DNA of 41,409 nucleotides from Acidobacteriota bacterium. GTDB lineage: Bacteria; Acidobacteriota; Polarisedimenticolia; JACPZX01. Made by a program: the position numbers and the translations under genes. Below are positions 23,180-31,944 of the stretch, in pieces. Where the stretch lies: the NCBI GenBank assembly GCA_016195325.1, contig JACPZX010000015.1, forward strand, positions 1 to 41,409, written 5' to 3'. Each line of letters begins with the position of its first letter. Positions within the stretch are counted from its first letter, which is position 1. The notes under the pieces are model-generated. The model did not search any database and had not been told where the DNA came from. It was given only the letters and a program-made list of their open reading frames with translations.

Positions 23180-24919
23180 CTACCAGTCCTTCTCGGGAGG
23201 CCTGTCGGGGCGGCGCTGCTTCGTCCCCTCGGCCTTGGGCTTGTCGGCCCCCTTGAGGGCGTCGAGGATCCGCTCGGCCTCCTGGCGATCCTTGCGCTCG
23301 GTGGGAGTGCTCGGCCGCTCCTCGGTGGCGCCGGCCTGCGGCTTCTGATCCTTCTTCTGATCCCCGTCCTTCGGCTCCTGCGGCTGTTTCTGCTGCTTGC
23401 CGTCCTGCTTCTTGTCGTCCTTCTTCTGCTGATCCTGCTGCGGCGGGGGCTGCTGCTTCTGCAACTTCATGAGCGCCAGCTCGAGGTTCTTCCGCGCCTC
23501 CGCGTCCTGAGGGTTCGCGCGGAGGGCCTCCTTGTAGTCCTCGATCGCCTCCTTGTACTTCTGCTCGGCGAGGCTCGCGGTCCCCGAGTTGAAGCGCGCG
23601 CTCTGGGAGAGCTTCCCGTCGCGGGCGGCGAAGGCCCGCTGGTACGCCTCGCGCGCCTTGTCGAACTCCCCCTTGCGGTAGAAGACGTTGCCGATGCCGA
23701 GCTGGATCTCCGGGGAGTCGGGCTTCGAGAGCTGGGCCTGGGTGTAAAGCTTCAGCGCGTCGTCGTACTTCCCCTCCTTGAAGAGGCGGTTCGCCTCGTC
23801 GACCAGCGCCGGCGCCGACGCGGCCAACGCGGGAACGATCGCCGCGCCGAAAAGAAGAAGGGCCGCGACGACGGCCCGCCCCGCGCCCCCCGCCGCCGGG
23901 CGGCTCTCCGACCCGCTTCGCGGTTTCACGCGATCGGGGATGAGCGCCTCGAGGACGAGGAGGGCGATCGCCACGGCCAGTGGGATCTGGAATCGCTCCT
24001 CGTACCGCGTGAGGAGGCGCTGCTGCATCTCCCGCTTGTCCATTCCCGAGATCGCCTCCGCGATCTTCTCGATCTCCCCCTCGCCCGGGGTCGCCTGGAG
24101 GTAGAGGCCGCCGGTCTTCTCGGCGACGGCGGCGAGCCCCTGCTCCTCGAGGCGCGTCGTGACGACCTTCCCCTGCCGATCCTGCTTGTAGCCGGTGACG
24201 GCGCCGCGATCGTCTCTGAGCGGGATGGGCCCGCCGGCGGCCGTGCCGACGCCGACAGTATGGACGATGATCCCCTGCTCCGCCGCCTCGGCGATCGCGG
24301 CGTCGACCTCCCCCGCGTGGTCCTCCCCGTCGCTGAAGACGACCGCCGCCTTGTACCGCCTCTCCTTGCTCTTGAGCGTCTCGGCGATCTGCTTCATCGC
24401 GAGGCCGAGGGAGGTCCCAGGAAAGCTCAGGATCCCGGGGTCCATCGCGTCGAGGAACATCCGCGACGCCGCGTGATCGAGCGTCATCGGGCACAGCGTC
24501 GCCGCCGAACCCGAGAAGGCGACGACGCCAATCCGATCCCCCGGGAGGAGATCGGCGAGGCGCGCCGCCTCGCTCTGCGCCTTCGCGAGGCGCGACGGGC
24601 GCAGGTCCTCGGCGAGCATGCTGAGAGACACGTCCACCGCGAGGACGACGTCCACCCCCCGCCTCGACATCGGCTCGACCGTCATCCCCCACTGCGGGCG
24701 CGCGAGGGCGAGGACCATGAACGCGGCCGCCGCCGTCGCCAGCGCGGCCTTCACGAACCGCCGCTCCAGCGGCACGGTGGTGACAATTCGATCGAGGATC
24801 CGCGCGTCGGCCAGCGAGAGGAGCCGCCGGCGGCGCGCCAGGATCGACCAGACGAGCAGGAGCCCGAGGAAGGGGACCAGCGTGAGCCCCCAGAGGATCC
24901 CGGCCTCCGCGAAGCGCAT
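23180..24919 (-). CDS. BatB-BatC fusion: von Willebrand A domain plus TPR
   Basis: The 579-residue protein combines two proteins that are separate in Bacteroides. Residues 1 to about 335 are BatB-like: two N-terminal membrane helices, a VWA domain with the MIDAS motif DVSLS (Asp96, Ser98, Ser100) and FSDGEDHAGE, and a third helix (IPLAVAIALLVLEALIP). After a further hydrophobic stretch (AVVAALLLFGAAIVPALAA) come BatC-like TPR motifs (about 365-470) and a Gln/Lys/Pro-rich tail. ATG 24919 directly abuts the batA stop (TAG-ATG). It probably forms an inner-membrane complex with the other Bat proteins and MoxR. Confidence 0.9.
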   Translation of the reverse strand: MRFAEAGILWGLTLVPFLGLLLVWSILARRRRLLSLADARILDRIVTTVPLERRFVKAALATAAAAFMVLALARPQWGMTVEPMSRRGVDVVLAVDVSLSMLAEDLRPSRLAKAQSEAARLADLLPGDRIGVVAFSGSAATLCPMTLDHAASRMFLDAMDPGILSFPGTSLGLAMKQIAETLKSKERRYKAAVVFSDGEDHAGEVDAAIAEAAEQGIIVHTVGVGTAAGGPIPLRDDRGAVTGYKQDRQGKVVTTRLEEQGLAAVAEKTGGLYLQATPGEGEIEKIAEAISGMDKREMQQRLLTRYEERFQIPLAVAIALLVLEALIPDRVKPRSGSESRPAAGGAGRAVVAALLLFGAAIVPALAASAPALVDEANRLFKEGKYDDALKLYTQAQLSKPDSPEIQLGIGNVFYRKGEFDKAREAYQRAFAARDGKLSQSARFNSGTASLAEQKYKEAIEDYKEALRANPQDAEARKNLELALMKLQKQQPPPQQDQQKKDDKKQDGKQQKQPQEPKDGDQKKDQKPQAGATEERPSTPTERKDRQEAERILDALKGADKPKAEGTKQRRPDRPPEKDW

Positions 24920-25918
24920 CTAGGGAAGCCTCCGCAGCTTCGTTCCGGCGAGCGTGAGCTCGAGCGCGACGAGGCCGACGGCCGGCCACAGCAGCCACGG
25001 GAAGAGCTCGTTCCACCGGGCGTAGTGGCGGACCTTGATGTCGGACTTCTCCAGGGAGTCGATCGACTTGAAGATCTCGACGAGCGAGTCGCGGTCGGTC
25101 GCCCGGAAGTACTTCCCTCCCGTCGCCTCGGCGATGCTCGTCAGCGACGCGTCGTCGAGATCGGCGCGCAGGTACACGTACCGCTTCCCGAGGATCGGGT
25201 CCTCGACCGGGTACGGCGCCTCCCCGCGCGTCCCGACGCCGATCGTGTAGACGCGGATCCCGAGGGTCTTCGCGAGGGCCGCCGCCGTGGAGGGATCGAT
25301 CTCCCCCCGGTTGTTCCGGCCGTCGGTCAGGAGCACCACGACCTTGCTCTGCGCGTCGCTCCCCCGGAGGCGGTTGAGGGAGAGCGACAGCCCGATGCCG
25401 ATCGCCGTCCCCTCGTCGCGGCTCGCGAGATCGACGTTCGAGAGGAGGCCGAGGAGCACCTCCGTGTCGAGCGTGAGGGGGCAGGCGGTGTAGCCGCGCC
25501 CGGCGAAGACGACGAGCCCCATCCGATCGTTCTTGCGCCCCTCGATGAAGGCGGCCACCGCCTCCTTCGCGACGGCGAGGCGGTTTCGAGGGCGGAGGTC
25601 CTCGGCCGCCATGCTCGTCGAGTTGTCGAGCGTGATCATGATGTCGATGCCGCGGGTGAGCATCTCGTCCTCGGTGTGCCCCGCCTGCGGGCGGGCGAAG
25701 GCGAGGGCGAGGAGGATCAGCGCCGCCACGCGGAGGGCCGCCGGGAGGTGCCTCAGGTGCGACCAGACCGTCGTCCCCGAGGAGCCGAGCATGCCGAGGC
25801 TGGAGAACCTGAGGCTCGCCCGCCGCGACCGCTCGTGCCGGAATTTGAGGTAGACGACGATCGGGATCGCCGCGGCGGCGAGGAGGAGCCAGGGATCGGC
25901 GAAGCGGAAGTCGATCAC
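24920..25918 (-). CDS. batA: BatA-like von Willebrand A domain membrane protein
   Basis: The 332-residue protein has an N-terminal helix (WLLLAAAAIPIVVYL), a second helix (VAALILLALAFA), a VWA domain with MIDAS DNSTS (Asp98, Ser100, Ser102) and a C-terminal helix near 315. LTDGRNNRGEIDP and the GVGTRGEAPYPV region match BatA closely. The GTG start at 25918 overlaps the upstream stop (GTGA) and gives the standard N-terminal membrane helix, so it is preferred over earlier starts in the same frame. Acts with BatB and MoxR. Confidence 0.9.
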   Translation of the reverse strand: MIDFRFADPWLLLAAAAIPIVVYLKFRHERSRRASLRFSSLGMLGSSGTTVWSHLRHLPAALRVAALILLALAFARPQAGHTEDEMLTRGIDIMITLDNSTSMAAEDLRPRNRLAVAKEAVAAFIEGRKNDRMGLVVFAGRGYTACPLTLDTEVLLGLLSNVDLASRDEGTAIGIGLSLSLNRLRGSDAQSKVVVLLTDGRNNRGEIDPSTAAALAKTLGIRVYTIGVGTRGEAPYPVEDPILGKRYVYLRADLDDASLTSIAEATGGKYFRATDRDSLVEIFKSIDSLEKSDIKVRHYARWNELFPWLLWPAVGLVALELTLAGTKLRRLP

Positions 25919-26946
25919 GGCGCGCCCCCCCCGGCGGCGGGGGGAACGGGGGGCGCGGGGCGGGCCAGATCGAGGATGCGGCGGGCGCACTCGACCGTGG
26001 CGCCGGCGGCCGCGCGGTCGGGAAGGTGCTTCGCGAACTTCACGAGATCGCACGCACCGAGGAAGGCGCCCGTCTCGCCCCTCACCGCCTGCGGGGCCTT
26101 CACCGTCTGGAGGTCCTGCATGACCTCCCACGACGTCCTGTCCACGGCGTCGATCCCGGCGACCTCGCCGAGGTAGCGCTTCACGATCTCGGCGAGCTCG
26201 ACGTGGAACTCCTTCACGCGCCCCGCCTCGAGATGCCCCGCGCGGAGCAGCGCCTCGAGGAGCTCGCGGTAGCGGTCGTAGGCCGGCCGGGAGGGAACCT
26301 CAGGCGCCGCGGGGGCGGCCGGGCGCGCGGCGCGCCTCTTCAGCCACCGGCGGATCAGGATCGCGGCGGCGATCGCCGCGACGAGCCCCGCCGCGAGCCA
26401 GAGCCAGCCGCGCAGCTCGGCGGGAAGGCCGAACCCCGAGCGGATGTCCGCGGGCTTCTCCTCGGGATCCTTCACGGTGGCGACGATCTCCACTTTCATC
26501 GGCGCCGTCTCGATCGCGACGCTCTCCCCTCCCCCCTCGGGGGCGTACCTCAGGGTGAGCGCGGGGATCTCCGTCTTCCCGATCTCGAACGCGGTCAGCT
26601 TGAAGATCCACTGCGTGACGTTGGGGTCCGCGGCTTTCCCGCCCGCGGGCGGGGCGTTCGGATCGGGGGGCGGAGGTCCCGGCCCGAAGACCGTCTCGAC
26701 GTCGAAGACCCCGGCCTTCTCGGAGACGGAGCGGGGCTCCCACCTCAGCGGCCGGGGTTCGGTGGCGGTGACCGTCACGAGGATTGGCTCGCCGACCGCG
26801 ACGTGGTCCTTGTCGACCCGGACGTCGAGCTTCACCGCGCCGGCCGCGTCGGGCGGCGCGGCCACGGCCCCGGCCGCGGGAGCGGCGGTGAGGAGGGCCG
26901 CGAGCGCGAGGAGGGCGGCGCCGGTGGGGACGCCCGGGCGCCTCAC
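25915..26946 (-). CDS. BatD-like/DUF4381-type exported membrane protein
   Basis: The 343-residue product has a signal peptide (1 to about 27), a periplasmic beta-domain (KLDVRVDKDHVAVGEPILVTV, EIGKTEIPALTLRYAPEGGG) resembling one BatD repeat, a membrane helix (LWLAAGLVAAIAAAILIRRW, about 182-202) and a cytoplasmic helical domain (YRELLEALLRAGHLEAGRVKEFHVELAEIVKRYL). The position between DUF58 and batA is usual for a short BatD relative. GTG 26946 is chosen because it follows the DUF58 stop by one base (TGA-C-GTG) and starts at the signal peptide; the ATG at 26997 would overlap DUF58 by 50 bases. Confidence 0.82.
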   Translation of the reverse strand: MRRPGVPTGAALLALAALLTAAPAAGAVAAPPDAAGAVKLDVRVDKDHVAVGEPILVTVTATEPRPLRWEPRSVSEKAGVFDVETVFGPGPPPPDPNAPPAGGKAADPNVTQWIFKLTAFEIGKTEIPALTLRYAPEGGGESVAIETAPMKVEIVATVKDPEEKPADIRSGFGLPAELRGWLWLAAGLVAAIAAAILIRRWLKRRAARPAAPAAPEVPSRPAYDRYRELLEALLRAGHLEAGRVKEFHVELAEIVKRYLGEVAGIDAVDRTSWEVMQDLQTVKAPQAVRGETGAFLGACDLVKFAKHLPDRAAAGATVECARRILDLARPAPPVPPAAGGGAP

Positions 26947-26947
26947 G

Positions 26948-27838
26948 TCACCGCGCGGACCGGGCCCGCGCTTCGAAGTACCGGATGAGGGGGACATCGT
27001 AGGGTTCGCCGGTCGAAAGCCTCACGAGATCGACTCCCGACGCGCGAAGGGATTTCTTGAGGGAGGCCCGGCGCTCGGCGGCCGAAAGCGTGAGGGCCCC
27101 CTCGAGGCGGGGATCTCCGGTGTCGACGACGCGGCGCGCTCCGGTCTCGGCGTCCTCGATCTCGAGGAGGCCGACGTCGGGGAACGACGCCTCCCGCGGG
27201 TCCTCGATCGAGATCGCGATCATGTCGTACTTGCGCGCCGCGATCCGGAGCGGCTTGTCGTAACCCGAGGCCAGAAAATCGGAGATCAGGAAGAGGACGC
27301 AGTGACGGGTGAGGACGCGGCGCGCGTACTCGAGGGCGGCCCCGACGTCCGTCCGCCTGTCCACCGGCTCGTAGCTCAGGATCTCGCGGATGACGCGGAG
27401 CACGTGCGTCTTCCCCTTCTTCGGCGGGATGTACTTCTCGACCTGCCCGGTGAAGAGGATGGCGCCGACGCGGTCGTTGTTCTTGATCGCCGAGAAGGCG
27501 AGGAGGGCGGCGACCTCGGCGGCGAGCTCCGCCTTGGTGCGCCCCCGCGAGCCGAAGTCCTTCGAGCCGCTGACGTCCACGGCGATGAAAACGGTCAGCT
27601 CCCGCTCCTCGACGTACTTCTTGACGAACGGGTGTCCCATGCGGGCCGACACGTTCCAGTCGATGCTGCGGACGTCGTCGCCCACCTGGTACTCGCGCAC
27701 CTCCGAGAACTCCATCCCGCGGCCGCGGAAGACGCTGTGGTACTCCCCCGCCATGGAGTCCTGGACGATGCGGCGCGTGCGGATCTCGATACGCCGGACG
27801 GCCCGTATCACCTCGGGGGGGACGCCTCTCACCGACAT
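26948..27838 (-). CDS. DUF58 protein (VWA-like fold) of the MoxR-Bat system
   Basis: The 296-residue cytosolic protein carries the DUF58 hallmark MAGEYHSVFRGRGMEFSEVREY followed by GDDVRSIDWNVSARMG, then a VWA-like core with VDVSGSKDFG. It is typically the partner of the MoxR ATPase, which remodels VWA proteins. ATG 27838 is two bases after the moxR stop. Its 3' neighbour starts one base after its stop. Confidence 0.92.
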   Translation of the reverse strand: MSVRGVPPEVIRAVRRIEIRTRRIVQDSMAGEYHSVFRGRGMEFSEVREYQVGDDVRSIDWNVSARMGHPFVKKYVEERELTVFIAVDVSGSKDFGSRGRTKAELAAEVAALLAFSAIKNNDRVGAILFTGQVEKYIPPKKGKTHVLRVIREILSYEPVDRRTDVGAALEYARRVLTRHCVLFLISDFLASGYDKPLRIAARKYDMIAISIEDPREASFPDVGLLEIEDAETGARRVVDTGDPRLEGALTLSAAERRASLKKSLRASGVDLVRLSTGEPYDVPLIRYFEARARSAR

Positions 27839-27840
27839 GC

Positions 27841-28827
27841 CTACGGCACCTCGATGGCGTCGAACACGCGCCGCACGATCTCCTCCGTCGTCACCTCCTC
27901 GGCCTCCGCCTCGTAGGTGAGGATGAGGCGGTGGCGCAGGACGTCGGCCCCGATCGCCTTCACGTCCTCGGGGGTGACGTAGCCGCGGCCCCGGATGAAG
28001 GCGTGCGCCTTGGACGCCGTCGTCAGGAAGATCGTGGCGCGCGGCGAGGCGCCGTACTGGACGAGCCCGGCGATGTCGAGCTTGAACTCGGCGGGGCGGC
28101 GCGTCGCGTGCACGATCGAGACGATGTAGTCCTTGATCCGATCGTCCACGTACACCTCGGCCGCCGCCGCGCGCGCCCGCTTCATCGCGTCCGTCGTGAT
28201 CACCTTCGCGGCGGAGGGGAGCACGGGGCCGGTCATGCGCTCGAGGATCTCGCGCTCCTCGACGCGCGAGGGGTAGTCGACCTTGAGCTTGAGCATGAAC
28301 CGGTCGACCTGCGCCTCGGGAAGGGGATACGTCCCCTCCTGCTCGATCGGGTTCTGCGTGGCGAGGACCAGGAAGGGGTCGGGGAGGGGGAAAGTCTGAT
28401 CGCCGATCGTGACCTGCCTCTCCTGCATCGCCTCGAGCAGCGCCGACTGCACCTTCGCCGGGGCGCGGTTGATCTCGTCGGCCAGAACGATGTTCGCGAA
28501 GATCGGCCCTTTCTTGGGGACGAAGACCGTGTCCTTCTGGTTGAAGATCATCGTGCCGACGAGGTCCGCGGGGAGGAGGTCGGGGGTGAACTGGAGGCGC
28601 TGGAACTTCGCGTCGATCGCGTCGGCGAACGTCTTGACCGCCATCGTCTTCGCGAGCCCTGGCACCCCCTCGAGGAGGAGGTGCCCGCCGGTGAGCGTGC
28701 CGATCAGGAGCCGGTCCAGCAGCCCCTTCTGGCCCACGATGACCTTGCGCATCTCGGCGAGAAGGGCCTCGACGAAGACCCCCTCCCGCCGGACGAGCTC
28801 GTTCACAGCCTGGATGTCGGTCGCCAT
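27841..28827 (-). CDS. moxR: MoxR-family AAA+ ATPase
   Basis: The 328-residue ATPase has Walker A GVPGLAKT (54-61), Walker B IVLADEINRAP, sensor 1 LATQNPIEQEGTYPLPEAQ and the arginine-finger segment QVDRFMLKL, all typical of MoxR. These ATPases work as chaperones for VWA-domain proteins. ATG 28827 is preferred to the TTG three bases upstream because GAGGGGG lies seven bases before it. First gene of an eight-gene operon ending with hemW. Confidence 0.95.
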   Translation of the reverse strand: MATDIQAVNELVRREGVFVEALLAEMRKVIVGQKGLLDRLLIGTLTGGHLLLEGVPGLAKTMAVKTFADAIDAKFQRLQFTPDLLPADLVGTMIFNQKDTVFVPKKGPIFANIVLADEINRAPAKVQSALLEAMQERQVTIGDQTFPLPDPFLVLATQNPIEQEGTYPLPEAQVDRFMLKLKVDYPSRVEEREILERMTGPVLPSAAKVITTDAMKRARAAAAEVYVDDRIKDYIVSIVHATRRPAEFKLDIAGLVQYGASPRATIFLTTASKAHAFIRGRGYVTPEDVKAIGADVLRHRLILTYEAEAEEVTTEEIVRRVFDAIEVP

Positions 28828-28899
28828 CAATAAACCCCCTCAAACATTGATGCGGCGGCCCGCTGTCATTATCTTTGCAGCCGGCCGCGGCGGCCTGCG

Positions 28900-28928
28900 A
28901 TGGTAGACGCTACCTCCAACACCGTCAA
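28900..28928 (-). promoter_or_regulatory. Promoter of the moxR-bat-hemW operon
   Basis: On the minus strand TTGACG (28928-28923) and TACCAT (28905-28900) are separated by 17 bases, five and four matches to consensus. The predicted start is near 28893, giving a leader of about 65 bases before the moxR ATG. Confidence 0.55.
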
Positions 28929-28943
28929 GGAGTTAGCCTTGAC
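28924..28943. promoter_or_regulatory. Inverted repeat spanning the -35 boxes of the divergent moxR and cheR promoters
   Basis: GTCAAGG (28924-28930) and CCTTGAC (28937-28943) are perfect inverted arms around a six-base spacer. Each arm contains the -35 core (TTGAC) of one of the two divergent promoters, whose hexamers are only ten bases apart. RNA polymerase could probably not occupy both at once, and a dimeric regulator could cover both. Confidence 0.5.
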
Positions 28944-28966
28944 CCCACCCCCTCGCATGGTAGAAT
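28939..28966 (+). promoter_or_regulatory. Promoter of the chemotaxis operon (extended -10)
   Basis: TTGACC (28939-28944) and TAGAAT (28961-28966) are separated by 16 bases, five of six matches each, and the -10 is preceded by TGG (extended -10). Transcription should start near 28973, which lies downstream of the ATG at 28965 and upstream of that at 28986, so the latter is the cheR start. Confidence 0.7.
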
Positions 28967-28985
28967 GCCGCGCCTCACGGGGCCG

Positions 28986-29801
28986 ATGCAGGCGGATGCG
29001 GAGAGCGAATTCGAGCGGATCCGATGGCTGGTGCGACGCCGCAGGGGTCAGGACCTCGCGCACTATCGACGGTCCTACGTCCAGCGGCGTCTCCTGGCGC
29101 GGATGCGCGCCACGCGGGCCTCTGGCGCGGCCGCGTACGCCCGGCTCCTCTCGCGCGACCCCGAAGAGGCCGATCGTCTCGTCGCGGCGCTCAGCACCAA
29201 GGTCACGCAATTCTTTCGGAATCCGACTTTCTATGCGCTCCTCCAGTCCCGCGTCGTCCCCGAGATCCTCGCCGCCGCCTCCCCCGGGCGGACCGTCCGC
29301 CTCTGCTCCGCGGGGTGCGCGACGGGCGAGGAGGCCTGGTCGCTCGCGTCGATCGTGGACCTGTGCGCCCGCGACGCGCCGGGAGTCCCGATCCGCGTCG
29401 TCGGCACCGACGTCGACCGGCAGGCGATCGCGACCGCGAAGCGCGGCGTCTACCCGATGGCCGCGCTCCGAGGCGTCCCTACGGAAATCCGGGCCCGCTG
29501 TTTCAAGGGGGTGGACGGCGGGCGCGGCTGCGCCCCCTCGAGCGCCCTGGCCGCCGTCACCACCTTCCGGGTCGAGAGCCTCTTCGCCCGGAGCGCCGCC
29601 GGCGCCTTCGATCTCATCCTGTGCCGCAACGTGCTCATCTACTTCGAGGCCGACCGGCAGCAGCAGATTCTCGCGCGCCTCGCAACGGCGCTCCGCCCGG
29701 GCGGCTATCTCGCGCTCGGCCGCGTGGAGCGGATCGCGGGGGAATCGCGCGCGCTCTTCGAGGTCGTCCACGTGAGGGAGCGGATCTACCGGAGACTCTG
29801 A
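28986..29801 (+). CDS. cheR: Chemotaxis protein methyltransferase CheR
   Basis: The 271-residue enzyme methylates glutamates on chemoreceptors using SAM. The N-terminal all-helical CheR domain (1-75, [11 protein letters not shown] and [10 protein letters not shown]) is followed by the SAM-binding domain with [15 protein letters not shown] (107-121) and the CRNVLIYF motif near 217. No TPR extension is present. Start at 28986 follows from the promoter position. First gene of a seven-gene operon; cheB, the usual counterpart, is absent from the window. Confidence 0.9.
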   Translation: MQADAESEFERIRWLVRRRRGQDLAHYRRSYVQRRLLARMRATRASGAAAYARLLSRDPEEADRLVAALSTKVTQFFRNPTFYALLQSRVVPEILAAASPGRTVRLCSAGCATGEEAWSLASIVDLCARDAPGVPIRVVGTDVDRQAIATAKRGVYPMAALRGVPTEIRARCFKGVDGGRGCAPSSALAAVTTFRVESLFARSAAGAFDLILCRNVLIYFEADRQQQILARLATALRPGGYLALGRVERIAGESRALFEVVHVRERIYRRL

Positions 29802-29811
29802 GGGAAACGGA

Positions 29812-31062
29812 ATGCAGAGCAAGCTGTTCGTCGGGTTCCTGATCGTCGCGGTCCTGGTCTCCGTCATCAACCTGGTCATCTTCTACGTCGCCCAGCAGAA
29901 CCCCCAGACGGGGCTCGGCTGGTTCGTCGCGATCATCGTGGGCGGCGACGTGGTGATGGGCGGCCTCGCCGCGCTCACCCTCTCGCGCTACTACTCCCGG
30001 AACCTGAAGGAGCTGGCGATCGCCTCGGCGGCGCTCAGCAAGGGGGATCTCACGCGGAAGGTGGAGATCCCCGCCGGCGACGAGGTGGGGGACCTCGCCA
30101 ACTCGTTCAACGCGATGCTGGGGAGCATGTTGAACGTCGTCACCGAGGTGAAGTCGACGAGCCAGCACATCTTCGAGTCGGCCCAAAGTCTCTCGTCCAC
30201 GGCCGAGGAGATGAACGCCTCGACGGAGGAGATATCGAACACCGTCCAGAGCATCGCGCGCGGCGCCGAGACCCAGGCCGACATGGTGTCGCGCACGCAG
30301 GAGATCACCCGCACCCTCGCGGCGTCGGTCGAGGAGATCGCGACCAAGGCGCGCGCCGCCTCGGCGAGCTCGGGGGAGGCCGAGGAGAAGGCCCGCCAGG
30401 GAAGCGAGTACGCGACCTCGGCCGTGCGGAAGATCAACGAGGTCTCGCTGCGCGTCGAGAAGGCCTCGACCGCGGTCGCGGGATTCCGCGAGCGCGCCCT
30501 CGAGATCAACAAGACCGTCGACTTCATCAGCAACATCGCCCAGGAGACGCACCTCCTCGCGTTGAACGCGACGATCGAGGCGGCCCGCGCCGGCGAGCAC
30601 GGGCGCGGCTTCGCGGTCGTCGCCGAGGAGGTCCGGAAGCTCGCCGAGAACGCGCGGGTCTTCGCCGAGCAGATCTCGAAGCTCGCGCAGGACATCAACA
30701 ACGGCTCCGCCGAGGTCATCCAGACGATGGCCGACTCGCACGAGTCGGCGCGCGAGGGGCGCGACGTCGTGAACGCGGCCGGGCGATCGCTCGACGAGAT
30801 CACCGCCTCCGTCCACGCGGTCGTCGCCCGCGTGCAGGAGATCTCGGGGCTCACGGACAAGCAGGCGCGGGGCGCCGAGGGGCTCGTGAAGGCGATCGAG
30901 GAGATCGCGCGCATCGCCGAGTCGAACGCGGCGGGCACCGAGGAGGCCTCGGCGGCGACTCAGGAGCAGACGGCCTCGATGCAGGAGATGTACACGTCGG
31001 CGGCGCAGCTCGCGCGCACCTCCGACACGCTCAAGGATCTCGTCTCGATCTTCAAGATGTAG
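29812..31062 (+). CDS. Methyl-accepting chemotaxis protein without a periplasmic sensor domain
   Basis: The 416-residue receptor has two membrane helices (about 4-26 and 36-57) joined by a periplasmic loop of only about ten residues, a HAMP domain (about 58-110, [22 protein letters not shown]) and a long coiled-coil cytoplasmic domain. The hairpin tip is recognisable ([20 protein letters not shown] and [20 protein letters not shown], about 242-282) and binds CheA and CheW. The C-terminus (LVSIFKM) lacks a CheR-tethering pentapeptide. With no ligand domain it may sense membrane state, energy or a cytoplasmic cue, or be driven by partner proteins. Confidence 0.92.
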   Translation: MQSKLFVGFLIVAVLVSVINLVIFYVAQQNPQTGLGWFVAIIVGGDVVMGGLAALTLSRYYSRNLKELAIASAALSKGDLTRKVEIPAGDEVGDLANSFNAMLGSMLNVVTEVKSTSQHIFESAQSLSSTAEEMNASTEEISNTVQSIARGAETQADMVSRTQEITRTLAASVEEIATKARAASASSGEAEEKARQGSEYATSAVRKINEVSLRVEKASTAVAGFRERALEINKTVDFISNIAQETHLLALNATIEAARAGEHGRGFAVVAEEVRKLAENARVFAEQISKLAQDINNGSAEVIQTMADSHESAREGRDVVNAAGRSLDEITASVHAVVARVQEISGLTDKQARGAEGLVKAIEEIARIAESNAAGTEEASAATQEQTASMQEMYTSAAQLARTSDTLKDLVSIFKM

Positions 31063-31075
31063 CCGGAGGGGGCGC

Positions 31076-31555
31076 GTGGCCGAAGCGGCGTTCGTTCACT
31101 TCGAGATCTCGGGGGATCGCCTCGGCGTCCTCCTCGACGAGATCCGCGAGGTAGCCCGCGTGACGCGCGTGACCCCCGTCCCGCGCGCGCCGGCGGCGGT
31201 GCGCGGGGTCGCGAACATCCGCGGCCGCGTGGTGACGCTGATCGACGTCGACGTCCTCTACTCTCCGCCGGGGAGCCCCGGCCCGAGGGGGGACGGCCCA
31301 GGCCACGCGGTGGTCCTCGCGGCGCCGCGCGAAAACCTCGCCCTCTTCACGCGGGCGCGCGTCGACATCGGGCGCGGCCAGGAGTCGTCGATCTCGGGCG
31401 GCCGGCCGGGGGGCCCGCGCGCCGCGGACGGCCTCGGCGCCCCGCCGTACGCCGCCCTCGTGGAGATGGACGGCCGGATGGTGCACCTGCTTTCCGCGGC
31501 CGACCTCGCGGCCCACTGCGAGGCCCGGGTGCTGAAGCGTTTCAGGACGCGATAG
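31076..31555 (+). CDS. cheW: Chemotaxis coupling protein CheW
   Basis: The 159-residue adaptor has a CheW/SH3-like fold: FVHFEISGDRLGVLLDEIREV, then RGVANIRGRVVTLIDVDVLY, the central signature of the family. The second half is less conserved and contains a glycine/proline-rich insert (ISGGRPGGPRAADGLG). GTG 31076 follows GGAGGGGG by five bases. It links the receptor upstream to CheA downstream. Confidence 0.88.
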   Translation: MAEAAFVHFEISGDRLGVLLDEIREVARVTRVTPVPRAPAAVRGVANIRGRVVTLIDVDVLYSPPGSPGPRGDGPGHAVVLAAPRENLALFTRARVDIGRGQESSISGGRPGGPRAADGLGAPPYAALVEMDGRMVHLLSAADLAAHCEARVLKRFRTR

Positions 31556-31568
31556 AGGAGAGCTTCGA

Positions 31569-31937
31569 ATGGCGACGCGGGTGCTCATCGTGGACGACGC
31601 GCTCTACATGCGCTCGATGATCCGGGACATCCTGAAGACGACGGGACGGTTCGAGATCGTCGGCGAGGCGGCGAACGGCCGCGAGGCGGTCGACAGGTTC
31701 CTCGAGCTGAAGCCCGAGCTCGTGACGATGGACATCGTGATGCCCGAGCTGGACGGCATCGAGGCGACCCGCGAGATCCTCAGCCGAACCCCTACGGCCG
31801 TGATCATCATGTGCAGCGCGCTCGGGCAGGAGGCCCTCGTCATCGAGTCGATCGCGGCGGGGGCGAAGGACTTCATCGTCAAGCCCTTCACGCCGGAGAA
31901 GGTGCTCAAGGTCGTCGACAACGTGATGAAGAGGTGA
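31569..31937 (+). CDS. cheY: CheY-like response regulator
   Basis: A 122-residue single receiver domain with the full active site: Asp9/Asp10 (VDDA), phosphoacceptor Asp55 (TMDIVMPELDG), Ser83 (MCSALG) and Lys105 (IVKPF). No output domain. As the only receiver in this operon it is the likely target of CheA and the flagellar-motor signal. The sequence resembles Bacillus/Thermotoga-type CheY, which is often paired with CheC, as here. Confidence 0.93.
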   Translation: MATRVLIVDDALYMRSMIRDILKTTGRFEIVGEAANGREAVDRFLELKPELVTMDIVMPELDGIEATREILSRTPTAVIIMCSALGQEALVIESIAAGAKDFIVKPFTPEKVLKVVDNVMKR

Positions 31938-31944
31938 CGTCCTC

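Noticed and set aside
28965-28985. ATG at 28965 as the cheR start
   Set aside because: It overlaps the -10 box and lies before the predicted transcription start; the next in-frame ATG at 28986 keeps the whole CheR domain.
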